Source: Turnera subulata (taxonomy: Eukaryota; Streptophyta; Magnoliopsida; Malpighiales; Passifloraceae). Taken from it: a stretch of DNA of 64,000 nucleotides. Each line of letters starts with the position of its first letter. Position 1 is the stretch's first letter. The notes below the pieces were generated by a model that had not been told where the DNA came from, made no database searches, and saw nothing but the letters and a program-made list of their open reading frames with translations. Shown here piece by piece: positions 22,170 to 32,551 of this stretch. A program made the translations under genes and the position numbers. The stretch covers positions 41,575 through 105,574 of the forward strand of contig JAKUCV010004362.1 in NCBI GenBank assembly GCA_028386065.3, read 5' to 3'.

Positions 22170-23374
22170 TTGACATTTCTAGCCTTATCCTGAGCTTTTG
22201 TTGGCGCATTGGGAGTCTTCTGTTCAGCCGGTTTCTGTCCCTCCCTAGGTCTCCAAGGAATCGACTTAAGTGTGTCAAGAACAGGCTTACTTGAGGTCCC
22301 CATTTCTTGCTTGGTGTATCTTGCACTGGAACTCCAACTGGTATAACTAGAAGGCTTCCTATTGGTCTTGCTCTTGAGTTGCTTTTCAATCTTAGAAGCT
22401 AGAGCTACTACCATCTCTTCAATTTCTGCTTAATGTTGTAGCTCTAGAATATTAGCAATATCCCTGTTTAACCCATAGTAAAACCTTGACATGGTGGTCT
22501 CCTCATCTTCCTCGATCCCAGTCTGATGCATAGTCATCTCAAGTGCCTTTCAGTACTCTTCTACACTCTTAGTTCCCTGCTTGGTTGCTTGAAGCTTATG
22601 AAGCAACTCTCTCTGATATGAAGCAGGAACAAATCTCTTCTTCATGATCCTCATCATCTCCTCCCATGTTTCTATCTCAGGTTCTCCACATCTCCTCCTT
22701 GAAGTGACAAGCTTATTCCACCAAGTTCTGGCATAATCTTTGAACTCCACAACTGCAAGCTTGACCTTTTTTTCCTCCGAGTACCTATGGCAGTCAAAAA
22801 TTGACACCATACTCTGCACCCACCCCAAATACTCCTCTGGATCACTAGAACCTCTAAAAATTGGAATTTTCATTTTGATGAATCCAACATCTCGATCAAT
22901 CCTCACTGCTCTGTCTTCTACTCTATGAAAGAATCTGGGTCTCTGATATCCAGCTGCGCCTCCTCCTCTGCCAAACAGACCTCGGCCTCCTCTACCCCCA
23001 GCATGCACTCTCTGATTAACCTCTCCAAGTTGTTCCTCCAATTCTTCTTCAAGAATGGGATCTTCATTAACATGGTGTGTAGCTTGCTCTCTAGGGCGAG
23101 CAGCCTGTTCCTGCTCTCCTCCTCCTGCTCTTCTAGGAGTAGCAATGCTAGTAGAGATCTCTTGAGCAGTTTGTTCTTGCCTCTCCAACCTATCACTCAA
23201 CTCTCTTGTTTGTCTTTCAATTCGGGTATTGGTCTCCCTCAACCCTTGATTTGTCGCCCTGACTTCATCCCTAACCTCCTTCATCTGAGCATCTATCTGA
23301 GCCCTGAAATCCCTCAACAATACCATAACAGAAGCAAGGTTTGGTTCACAACCCTCACTGCTACTATTAGACAT
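22127..23374 (-). pseudogene. Nested gypsy element: Gag
   Basis: Starts at ATG 23374 with a predicted coiled coil (glutamine/arginine-rich), an RGG-like stretch, then the retrotransposon Gag core (IPIFRGSSDPEEYLGWVQSM, then ARTWWNKLVTSR, then VPASYQRELLHKLQ). TGA after SVEEY (22550) breaks the frame; reading continues to a CCHC knuckle (CFKCMGLGHYASQC) near 22190-22130. It would form the particle and bind genomic RNA. Confidence 0.9.
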
Positions 23375-23805
23375 GGTGTATAACCTGCAAATACTTGTTA
23401 GTAAAACAAATCCTCACGTGTTTACACTCGTGTTTGTTCACTCTTGGCAAGGGATGTACTCTCAGCCTTTTTCCTCTCTTGATTCTGTTTCAACTTTACT
23501 AGTTAGGATTAGATATCACAAAATCAAGCAACCAACTTGCAACAATTAATTAACAGAAACAATGAAAGCCTAAAGAAAGAATGAAAGGAACAACAATTCC
23601 AGAACAAATAAATGACTCCAACAAACAAGAAGAAAGATCACACACAAGGACAAGATAATGTATGTGATGGAATGTTGTAGTAACTGAATGATATGAGACA
23701 ATTATCACTCAATTTGGAAAAGCTGAAAAGAAAAAACAAGATGATCAAATAAGCAGAAAGAAAGAAGATATTCCCAACTATGTCGAAAGTAACAGTAGCC
23801 TCAAC

Positions 23806-24193
23806 ACATCGATGTTGGTGTCTTAAACATCGATGTTCTTACAATTCATTTTCAAAATTTTTTTGACAGAATATCTACAACATCGATGTTGGGCTTCAAA
23901 ACATCGATGTTTTCACAAAATAATTTTGGCAGAAACTCAAGAACATCGATGTTGAGGTTTAAACATCGATGTTTAAACAATTGGTTTCAGATTTTCCTTT
24001 GGCAGTAGCTCAAACACATCGATGTTGGGGTTTGAACATGGATGTTTAAACAATGGTTTTTAATATTTTTGTTGACAGAAGCTTAAGAAAATCGATGTTA
24101 GGGTTTGAACATCGATGTTTTGGTGACCGTTAGCTTCAAAAATTCAAATTTTACCGTCCCAACATCGATGTTTTGGTTCCAAACATCGATGTT
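23806..24193 (-). repeat. Paired AACATCGATGTT palindrome array in the gypsy leader (6 pairs)
   Basis: Cores ACATCGATGT start at 23806/23827, 23880/23901, 23943/23963, 24016/24036, 24089/24109 and 24162/24183. Spacing inside pairs is 20-21 bp; spacing between pairs is 74, 63, 73, 73 and 73 bp. Two of the twelve cores carry a changed base. On the sense (minus) strand the inter-pair spacers contain GAGCTACTGCCAAA or GAGTTTCTGCCAAA, also present in the copia array at 45947. It lies between PBS and gag start. Read as RNA each pair can form a 12-bp stem with an 8-9 nt loop. Confidence 0.95.
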
Positions 24194-24322
24194 GTAATAC
24201 TTTTTTTTTTTGAAAAACGGGAAGATTAAAACAAGAAGAGAAGAAAAATTGAAAGACGACAAGATTAACAATAGGAAGAGCAAGAATTGAACAACACAAG
24301 GTATGATTGATTGAACCTGTAA

Positions 24323-24334
24323 GCTCCACTACCA
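24323..24334 (-). other. Primer binding site of the nested gypsy element
   Basis: TGGTAGTGGAGC on the minus strand, two bases from the 5' LTR. Differs by one base from the PBS of the copia elements and of the array. Confidence 0.8.
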
Positions 24335-24336
24335 AA

Positions 24337-25163
24337 TGATTCAGCAACAACCCTAGAATTCCACTTGGAGTACCTCTGCAACTAATTGATCCCAAGACCT
24401 CCAATCTCCAATCAAACTAGGGTTTAGTATCCCTATTCTTCACCTCCTAAACTCAAAGGATTAGGCAACAAACAATTAGGAATACAAGGAATTAATTATC
24501 CACCACAAGTAAATCACTTGATAAGAATAATCAATCCTAAAGAGTAAAGCCAATAGAATCCCTCTCTTGTTTTTTTTATTGAGTCTCTCAACCAACAAGA
24601 ACAACAAAGAAAAACATTTAGCTTCCTTAGAATTCACTCAAATTTCATGTATGTAATCTGATTACAAACTTGATACATGGTTGGCTTTTATAGAAGCCAA
24701 AAAGCAACGGATGGAATTTAAAATACAAAGCTTTTGTTTTCTTTATTACACACCAACCACACTAACACCAACCACACCAACAAACCAAATGATAAAAGAC
24801 CACTCAATATGGATAGTGGGTATCTCTAGCTTCTTAGTGGATTTTCCAACCTGAAAATGAACAGTAAACGCCAGCAGCGAATAGTAATTTCCGGTGTGAA
24901 TAGTAATTTTCGGGTTGAACGGTAAAAACGGCTACTTGTGACTTGAATCCTTCAAAATGCTCACAAACTTAGGAGTTTTTTTAAATTCAACTCCGAATTT
25001 ATCCAACTTATCTTCTTGAAACTCCCGATTGGCCCAAGCTTTAGCATAATATAACATGTGATTCTTTATCATCTTCAATCGAGCCCTCGTGATTGGTCCT
25101 TGGGGTAAGCTAATGGCGCCATCACGATCATGAGTTCAACTCAGTATTGGCTTGCATATATCA
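24337..25163 (-). repeat. 5' LTR of the nested gypsy element (827 bp)
   Basis: Plus-strand ends TGATTCAGCAAC and GCATATATCA; pairs with 17880-18631. Longer than its partner because it keeps about 70 bp near 24890-24955. Confidence 0.9.
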
Positions 25164-26766
25164 CAACCTGTCAATAATTCCAAGCGGGAATAATCCTCCA
25201 CAAGGTTCCATAACCTGTTGTGTGGAGCACATCACAAGTGCCCACCAATCTCACGGTACGTACAAGCCCCGCTTGCACTACCCACATGATCCATTGGCCA
25301 ACGATCCACAACGATCCAAATGTATGCAAGTGCAATGCATGGCCCCTTGGGCACAACCAGCAAGCCAACCATAAGTCAATAATCAATAATACATGCACCA
25401 GAGGTGCTAATAGCAAGCCAACCAAGCAATTGGGCCATTTGCCCAGCAAGCACACAATAGCAACTATCACAAGTACGCATCACCTACTTACCTAGCATTT
25501 TAGCACAACCATACCATTCATTCCCTCCCTTTGGAGCCCTTGGGCATCCTGGGATCATAAGCCCCTGTCACAAACATATAAAGTCGCATCATAACCCAAG
25601 CTCAGAAAGCACAGTATGTAAACCACAATCTAACTACACAACACTTATCTATCCCCAATTCGGGCAAAAGCTGCCCTGCACCAACAGTGAATTCAACCCG
25701 AAATACAAAACCCTTAAAGCCAGAACCAGATTTAGGCCTCAGCATAATCATTGTGGACCTGCCTCTCATCTTTCCATAGCCACCAAGAATACCAAATTCC
25801 ATGCAGTCAAACTCCAGTTATGGCTCTTGCATCAACTCGGGGTCAAGCAGCCAGACTGCTGCAGACCAGTCCATTTGGAGAGAGCATACCACCCCTATTT
25901 CAGCTCTAAAATCCACCAAACCAGTTCCATATGAAAGATATGGATGTTAGCTAACCATAGGCTTTGGTTTCACGCAATTCCAACCTGTGGTTTGGCCGAA
26001 ATCCTCATTTTAGTGGCCAGGGGTCTTTCTGGCCGAGAGCAGAACCCCTAGGTTGGCCTCTTCTCCTTTCCCCTCTTTTCTCTCTTTCTCTCTCTCTCTC
26101 TCACACACCTATCACGATTTAGTTCTGATCGGAATGAGTGAGAGGTTCTCGGTTTCACTCCTTAAGTGACGGTAAGTAGGTGAGTAAGCACCTACTTGCC
26201 AACTTGGTGCCAGTTGCACCAAGTTGGTGCCACCTCATGCTTGTTTGTCTTCCAATTATTTTGTGGCAACCAACCTGCTAGCTTGCACACCCAAACCGCC
26301 AGCAGCTTATTCCTGAGCCATATGTCTCATTCTGATTGGTCGGTTTGGCCAATTACGTATTTACCCTCATCGAGCCCAATTGTGCACCGACGGACACCCT
26401 GGTGCCCCCGTTGTGCACCATTTCGTGCCAACTCGAGCCAACGGGTATCTCCCTTGTGCAATTGTGCCTCCAATGCACTAATTGCACCTAATTATTATAA
26501 TACCAACATAATCCATCACTTATTGACTGATTAATCAAGTCGAGCACTCGGTATCCCCTAAATAGGTCATCCGTGCCTTCGGGTCACCATGAACCCATTT
26601 GCGCACACTAGGCCAAGCCTATGTGCATCATTACCCTCAACTCAACACCAGCGCATGTTACCGAGCCAAATCCCACACTAACTTGTACATCACAAATATT
26701 AACATTACCCTGTAATTCTCGAATACGCGATTCAACTAACACAGATGTCCCCGCAGGACATGTAAC

Positions 26767-27064
26767 TTCCTTGCTTGATTTGGAATGTTCTTTGTTTTTT
26801 TATCTTTGAGGACAGATTAATCTATCTATAAAGTGCAAGAAGCCCGACTTGCGCCGACGAGTTTAACTCATACGTAGCTCCCTTCTTTTTTTTCTTTTTG
26901 GCTGTGAAGCAGTGTCCAACCAAAATACTCAACAAGCATTACCTCTCCCTGAAAAGGAGGTGATCTAGCCCAGAATTCCTTCCATTGAATTAATAATGGA
27001 TCCAGATCCTTCATGTAGCATTCAGAAAAGAAAGAGGGGGATTTTTTTTTCTCTTTCTTCTCTG
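26767..27064 (-). other. Insert with plastid 16S rRNA 3' end and 16S-trnI spacer sequence (NUPT)
   Basis: LTR copies 1 and 3 run straight through this site (GTAAC then CCGA); here about 300 bp intervene. On the minus strand about 26970 to 26860 reads GATCACCTCCTTTTCAGGGA, then AATGCTTGTTG, then ACACTGCTTCACA and GGGAGCTACGT. From memory this is the plastid 16S 3' end (anti-Shine-Dalgarno) and start of the 16S-trnI spacer. The flanking parts of the insert (26767-26859, 26971-27064) were not recognised, so it may be a mosaic. Not a functional rRNA gene. A mitochondrial copy of plastid DNA is an alternative source. Confidence 0.7.
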
Positions 27065-27123
27065 CCCCGACTATCGTCATATGAGTGTCCCTCCAGGCAC
27101 CTGGGTGTACGTGGGGTATCACA

Positions 27124-28491
27124 TCATCCCCCACTTCAGGAATTTTGTCCGCGAAATTCAGATGTTACTGTATCCTTACAGATAACATCAACCCGTTGAT
27201 GTCATTCCATTTGCCTCGAAATTCATTCTTGAGTTCAACCTCAACTCCTTAATGTCTCCCAAGCCTGATACTTACAATATAAAATCCAAACTTATGATCA
27301 TATCTCACAAATCCGTTTCACATACCTTGACGACTTAATCGGAATCTTATAAATTCTAGTCCTAATGACTACCTAGCACTTCTTGCCACGGTACAGATGG
27401 ATAGGCTAAATAGTACTTGCATATTTCTTTCAAAATATTACAAAAATATTATTAATTGTGGCCACATAGTAAAAGCAAGTAAAATTTTGCAATGTACTGC
27501 TAACCTTCCAAATATAACCATACAAGTTCCCACCATAACTCTTTCACACGATATATAGCTCATTGAGCTATCATAATCCATATGCTCATTCTCTCATCAC
27601 TAATACCTTCAACCACTTATTCAACCCACTATGGTGTAATGCCTGCACTCGACCATGCCAATTGGCCGTCAAGGCCAATTATTCCCAGCCGAACCTCAAA
27701 ATGCACCGCTCGCACACTAGTTTGTGTACTTGGATAGTAGTTGGCCAACCGGGCCACAAAATGCACCAGTTGCACATTGGTGCGTGCACTGGCACTCTAA
27801 ATGGTCAACCGGACCAATTGCCTCAACTGGGCCACAAGGTACACTACTCTCACAGTGATGCACACTATTGCATACACAAGTACACCAATTGTACCAACTA
27901 AGCGACCAAAAATATTCTGCTCAGACCAATTGGACAACCGCTGCTCCAACTGCATCCCAAACAAGCCAATCACACTTCCGCAGCGCCACTCCGCTTATAC
28001 CTCACAAAAGGTATAATACTTCATATTCATCCCCAAATCCATCACCATACTTCTTCAAAACATAATAGTCCGCATACTAACTCCGTTGTCCTTTACTAGC
28101 TACCATCGAGCTACGGTTCTTAATATACGAACCACTCCTTTACACTTAAGAGATCCTATTTCAAGAAGAGTACCCGAGGCTACCTCAAATCCTACTTCAG
28201 CTTAAATCATCTCGATCCACCGTTAAACTTTCTCCTCAAGTCTTCACACATCTTTAAATTCATCAAAAATCATTGCTTGCTTCCATTAGTACATTATTCC
28301 CAACCTCTCCATGCCATCTTGGCATGTCCACGAATTGTCGATCTGCACATCAAGCAAACTCAAAAATACAACAACATATAAATCACAACAACACAAATAA
28401 GACGCAAGTTTCTCACCAAACCCCCAACCTCTAACTCGATGGGTGTTAGCCAAGACTCGATAGCCTATGCCCCTTAGCAAAATTTTATAAC
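27124..28491 (-). other. Internal segment 2 of the array, no coding sequence
   Basis: Duplicate of 15802-17187. The PBS region found in segment 1 is deleted at the junction to LTR 3 (about 28490), so this unit could not prime reverse transcription by itself. Confidence 0.8.
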
Positions 28492-30817
28492 TATCACGCC
28501 CCCGCTTAAGCATGACCAGCCAGGCAACATGTGCACCTACACCACGCCCCAGGGCACCCCAAGGCCTATAACCGTCACTATAGAAGCTAGTTGCCCTTGC
28601 CTAACGGGTTGGTCACAACAATGAAATGCGCAGCACAACGAAAACGAACAAACATATGCAAAGGCAACATAAGATAACAATTGTGTCAAAACTCAATATC
28701 CACTAATGTTATAAAATTCTTGCTACAAGGGGCACTAACACTTAATCCAAGACATAACCTCTACGGTGTATAAATACAATTACATAACGAAGAGAGCCGA
28801 CTCGACTATACCCATCGACCTACTGCCTGTTCACTCATTCTCACACCTGCAAGGCAAGGGAGATATGAGGGGTGAGTATAAAACTCAGTAAGCAAATGTG
28901 CAAACAAGCAGTAACCACTCAAGGCATGCAATACTTAATAAACGTGCTACCAATCAGCAAGGTATCCGGTGCTCCGTGATCAGGCCCACGGGTAAGCCAA
29001 GTGATGTACTCCGGGCCTACTTGCATTTCTAGGTAGCCATGCACACATGCACAATCATATCCCACTGCCCCACGTACGAGGCATAATCGAATAGCCAACA
29101 ATGTGCATATGGCTTGCTACCGAGGCACACACAGCGCCCTTCGTAGCACCACCCTTTGGCCAAGTGGATCCCACACCGCAATAACCCAACCTGTCAATAA
29201 TACCAAGCGCGAATAATCCTCCGCAGGGTTCCATAACCTGTTGTGTGGAGCACATCACAAGTGCCCACCATTCTCACGGTACGTACAAGCCCGCCTTGCA
29301 CTACCCACATGATCCATTGGCCAACGATCCACAACGATGCAAATGTATGCAAGTGCAATGCATGGCCCCTTGGGCACAACTAGCAAGCCAACCATAAGTC
29401 AATAATCAATAACACATGCACCAGAGGTGCTAACAGCTAGCCAACCAAGCAATTGGGCCATCTGCCCAGCAAGCACACAATAGCAACTATCACAAGTATG
29501 CATCACCTACTTACATAGCATTTTAGCACAACCATACAATTCATTCCCTCCCTTTGGAGCCCTTGGGCATCCTGGGACCATAAGCCCCTGTCACAAACAT
29601 ATAAAGTCACATCATAACCCAAGCTCAGCAAGCATAGCATGTAAACCACAATCTAATTATACAACACTTTTCTATCCCCAATTCGGGCAGAAGCTGCCCT
29701 GCACCAGCAGTGACTTCAACCCGAAATACAAAACCCTTAAAGTCAGAACCAGCTTTGGGAACAAACATAAGAGTTGTAGAACTGCCTCGTATCTTTCCAT
29801 AGCCACCAAAACACCAAATTCCAAGCCGTCTAACTCCAGTTATGGCTCCTGCATCAACTCGGGGTCAAACAGCTGGACTGCTACAGACTAGTCCACTTGG
29901 AGAGAGTATAACTCGCTCATTTCAGCACTAAAATCCACCAAACCGGTGCCATATGAAGTCTAGGGATGTTACCTAACCATTGGCTTTGGTTTCACTCAAT
30001 TCCAACTAGTGGTTTGACCGGAATCCTCATTTTAGTGGCCAGGGGTCTGTCTGGCCGAGAGCAGAACCCCTAGGCTCACCTCTCCTCCTTTCCCCTCTTT
30101 TCTCGCTTTCTCTCTCTCTCACACACACACACCTATCACGATTTAGTTCTGATCAGAATGAGTGAGGGGTGCCTGGTTTCACCCCTTAAGTGATGGTAAG
30201 TAGGTGACTAAGCACCTACTTGCCACACTTGCCAACTTGGTGCCACCTCATGCTTATTTCCCTTCCAATTAGTTTGTGGCAACCAACCTGCCAGCTTGCA
30301 CACCCAAACTACCAGCATCTTATTCCCGAGCCATACTTCTCATTTTGATTGGTCGGTTTGGCCAATTACGTATTTACCCTCATCGAGCCCAATTGTGCAC
30401 CGACGGGCACCCTAATGCCCCCGTTGTGCACCATTTCTTGCCAACTCGAGCCAACGGGTATCTCCCTTGTGCAATTGTGCCTCCAATGCACTAATTGCAC
30501 CTAATTATTATATTACCAACATAATCCATCACTTATTGACTGATTAATCAAGTCGAGCACTCGGTATCCTTCGGGTCACCATGAACCCATTTGCACACAC
30601 TAGGCCAAGCCTATGTGCACCATTACCCTCAACCCAACACCAGCACATGTTACCGAGCCAAATCCCACACTAACTTGTACATTGCAAATATTAACATTAC
30701 CGTGTAATTCCCGAATACACGATTCAACTAACACAAATGTCCCCGTAGGACAAGTAACATCCGATTATCGTCATATGAGTGTCCCTCTAGGAACCTGGGT
30801 GTACCTGGGGTATCACA
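28492..30817 (-). repeat. LTR copy 3 of the array (outer 5' LTR)
   Basis: About 2.33 kb, same ends as copy 1. Right edge followed by the GTCAC duplication and by the resumed antisense ORF. Confidence 0.9.
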
Positions 30818-30822
30818 GTCAC

Positions 30823-30934
30823 GGTGTGGTCCTTTCTGTTCTTGGCGAAACCCTTGTTTACTTGCAAAATTTAGCCGCCTATCCCGATAAACCCTTGACT
30901 GGCTCCCCTCTACTTCTTCAGGTACTAACCCTAA
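30823..30934 (+). pseudogene. Tat antisense ORF, continuation after the LTR array
   Basis: Resumes in the same frame in which the first part stopped at 13467, with LSVLGETLVYLQNLAAY and then GSPLLLQ, which fits the same DUF7745-like protein. It is cut again by the Athila-like element at 30935. What follows that element (38284 on) gives no further convincing coding sequence, so the C-terminus is lost or decayed. Confidence 0.6.
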
Positions 30935-32422
30935 TGATGTGTGAATATTTTACACATCATTTTGGGTTTATTTTATTATTTTTGTCTTTGTTTTAGTATT
31001 AATTTATTTTATTCTAGATTTTATTTTATTTTATTTTGATAAATTTCTCATTCTAGTGTGCGAGGCCCTTTTTGCAGGAAAATATGAATTTTTGGCCATT
31101 TTGAAGTAAAGCTAGTGAGATATGGACTCGTTTGGAAGTTGTGAAGGAATGAGGGATGCATGTGATTTTTGCTGGCCAAGTCAAAAGCGGTTGGTCCTAC
31201 ATCCATGATATCTTGTTTGAAATTGATTTGAAAATATCAAATCTTGGATCAGTATCAAGACGAAATCACCTTCCTGATGCAAAGTTTTGCTTGAAATTTG
31301 AACATGGCAACGTGGCCCCTCATCTACCAATTTGAAGAAAATGATATTGCAAAATCCCTTGATGTGTGCCTAGCCTAGCGTTTATTTTTGCTGGCATGCA
31401 TTCTTGGCCACGAGTATTCCCCTCCCACTACTATATATAGCCTCGCAAGAAGACAAGAGAGGGGAGCTTCCAGTTTATTTACTCTTCACGCATTAGGCTA
31501 GGATTTTCTTTATTTTGTTCTTTCTTTCATTCCTTGTATTAAACACTTAGATTAGTTTATTGAGTTGTAGCTGGGAATTGGAAATTAATAAAGAGAAGAG
31601 GTTATTCATCCATTCAAGGTTTGGAGTATTTACTTATTATTTATTTATTTATTCCATCCTTTGATATTAAAATGACGACTTCTTTAATTATTATTTATTC
31701 CTCTCTAACTATGGCCAACTAAATTTCATAATCTAGGATGAGGGGATGACCTTGCCATTATTTTCAAGCAAACTTAATTAAATATTATTTCTTTTAATTA
31801 TTCTTCTTTGATCCGGTCTTTGATGCTCAATTAAGTTAGTTTCCTGATCAACAATTAGCTTAAATCCATAATAGGAGACTGTTAAGTGACAACGTCAGTT
31901 TCCTATAGAAAACCTTAGACCGGGCTTTAGGAGCCGACCTCGGGAGGGGCGTGCTTTCTATTGGAGACTTAAAGGTAAGAACTTAAAGCTCTTAATTTAT
32001 TTCAACACTGGCAGAATGGATAGTGGAGATAAGTTAGGAAGGGGTTTTACGGCTTATGGAAGTAGGCTATTGATCTAGTTGAGTTTACCGGTTCTTTCAA
32101 AGAAGAGTATTTTTAGGATTTAATATCAGATCTACACAGGCAGGTCATGTAGTGACAGAACACGGCTTGATTGTGTTGCACTTAATTGCATGGAAATTGT
32201 GGCAAGGGATTCCCCGAACTCTTAGGTGTTTTCTCATCATTGTCATCTCATTTATTATTCTTGTTATTTTCTTTTCCAACTTTATTACACCATTCAATCG
32301 ACTCCTCTTTGAGGCTTTATTTTCTAGATAATCATATATCACATTGTTAATAGTACTTAGCAAAGATCCCTGTGAGACGACCTTGGTACTACAACACCCT
32401 GTATACTTGCAGGAGGCTATCA
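30935..32422 (+). repeat. 5' LTR of the Athila-like element (1,488 bp)
   Basis: Starts with a hairpin: TGATGTGT, nine bases, ACACATCA. Ends GGAGGCTATCA. A possible TATA box (CTATATATAG, about 31432) precedes a probable transcript start region. Confidence 0.92.
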
Positions 32423-32428
32423 AGTTTT

Positions 32429-32446
32429 TGGCGCCGTTGCCGGGGA
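32429..32446 (+). other. Primer binding site of the Athila-like element
   Basis: TGGCGCCGTTGCCGGGGA, the PBS typical of Athila elements (tRNA-Asp type), six bases after the LTR. Confidence 0.9.
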
Positions 32447-32551
32447 TCGACATTAATATTATTTGACTTTGTGAATTGGTTAATCTTGATCTTTCTTTTT
32501 CTTTTTCACCCGTTTTGTTTAGTGTGTTTCCTCTTCAGATTGCCTTGGTGC

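Larger units (their letters stand above)
17880..25163 (-). mobile_element. Ty3/gypsy element (7,284 bp), complete but decayed
   Basis: Flanked by a CAACC duplication (17875-17879, 25164-25168) with TG..CA ends. Minus-strand order: 5' LTR 24337-25163, PBS 24323-24334, leader with palindrome array 23806-24193, gag from 23374, protease, RT, RNase H, integrase to about 18660, PPT 18632-18655, 3' LTR 17880-18631. Gene order gag-PR-RT-RH-INT is Ty3/gypsy. No chromodomain was recognised in the integrase tail. Several stops interrupt the reading frame. Confidence 0.95.
17188..27123 (-). repeat. LTR copy 2 of the array, split by a gypsy element and a plastid-like insert
   Basis: Parts 17188-17879 and 25164-27123. 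After removing the gypsy element (17880-25163) and the insert at about 26767-27064 it has the same length (about 2.35 kb) as LTRs 1 and 3. It acts as 5' LTR for internal segment 1 and 3' LTR for internal segment 2. Confidence 0.85.
13468..30817 (-). mobile_element. Non-coding LTR-internal-LTR-internal-LTR array (LARD-like), one insertion event
   Basis: Bounded by TGTCACGCCCCC at the left and GGGTATCACA at the right and by a perfect GTCAC duplication (13463-13467, 30818-30822). Within are three LTRs of about 2.3 kb (13468-15801; 17188-27123 with two inserts; 28492-30817) and two copies of a 1.37-1.39 kb internal segment (15802-17187; 27124-28491). The sense strand is minus: a PBS lies at 17172-17183, and the purine-rich GAAGGAGGGGATGA precedes the LTR at 15801. 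The internal segments have no gag or pol. Only the usual chromovirus-type tail before the PPT (FADKIPEGG) is left. Tandem LTR sharing without inner TSDs suggests unequal recombination after a single insertion. Confidence 0.85.

Noticed and set aside
26868..27134. A minus-strand ORF with RSPPFQGE, or bacterial 16S contamination
   Set aside because: The peptide is the translated anti-Shine-Dalgarno region. The piece sits inside an LTR whose sister copies lack it, so it is an insert in nuclear DNA.
13468..30817. Three separate LTR insertions
   Set aside because: No TSDs at inner borders, the same internal segment lies between each pair, and one GTCAC pair flanks the whole.
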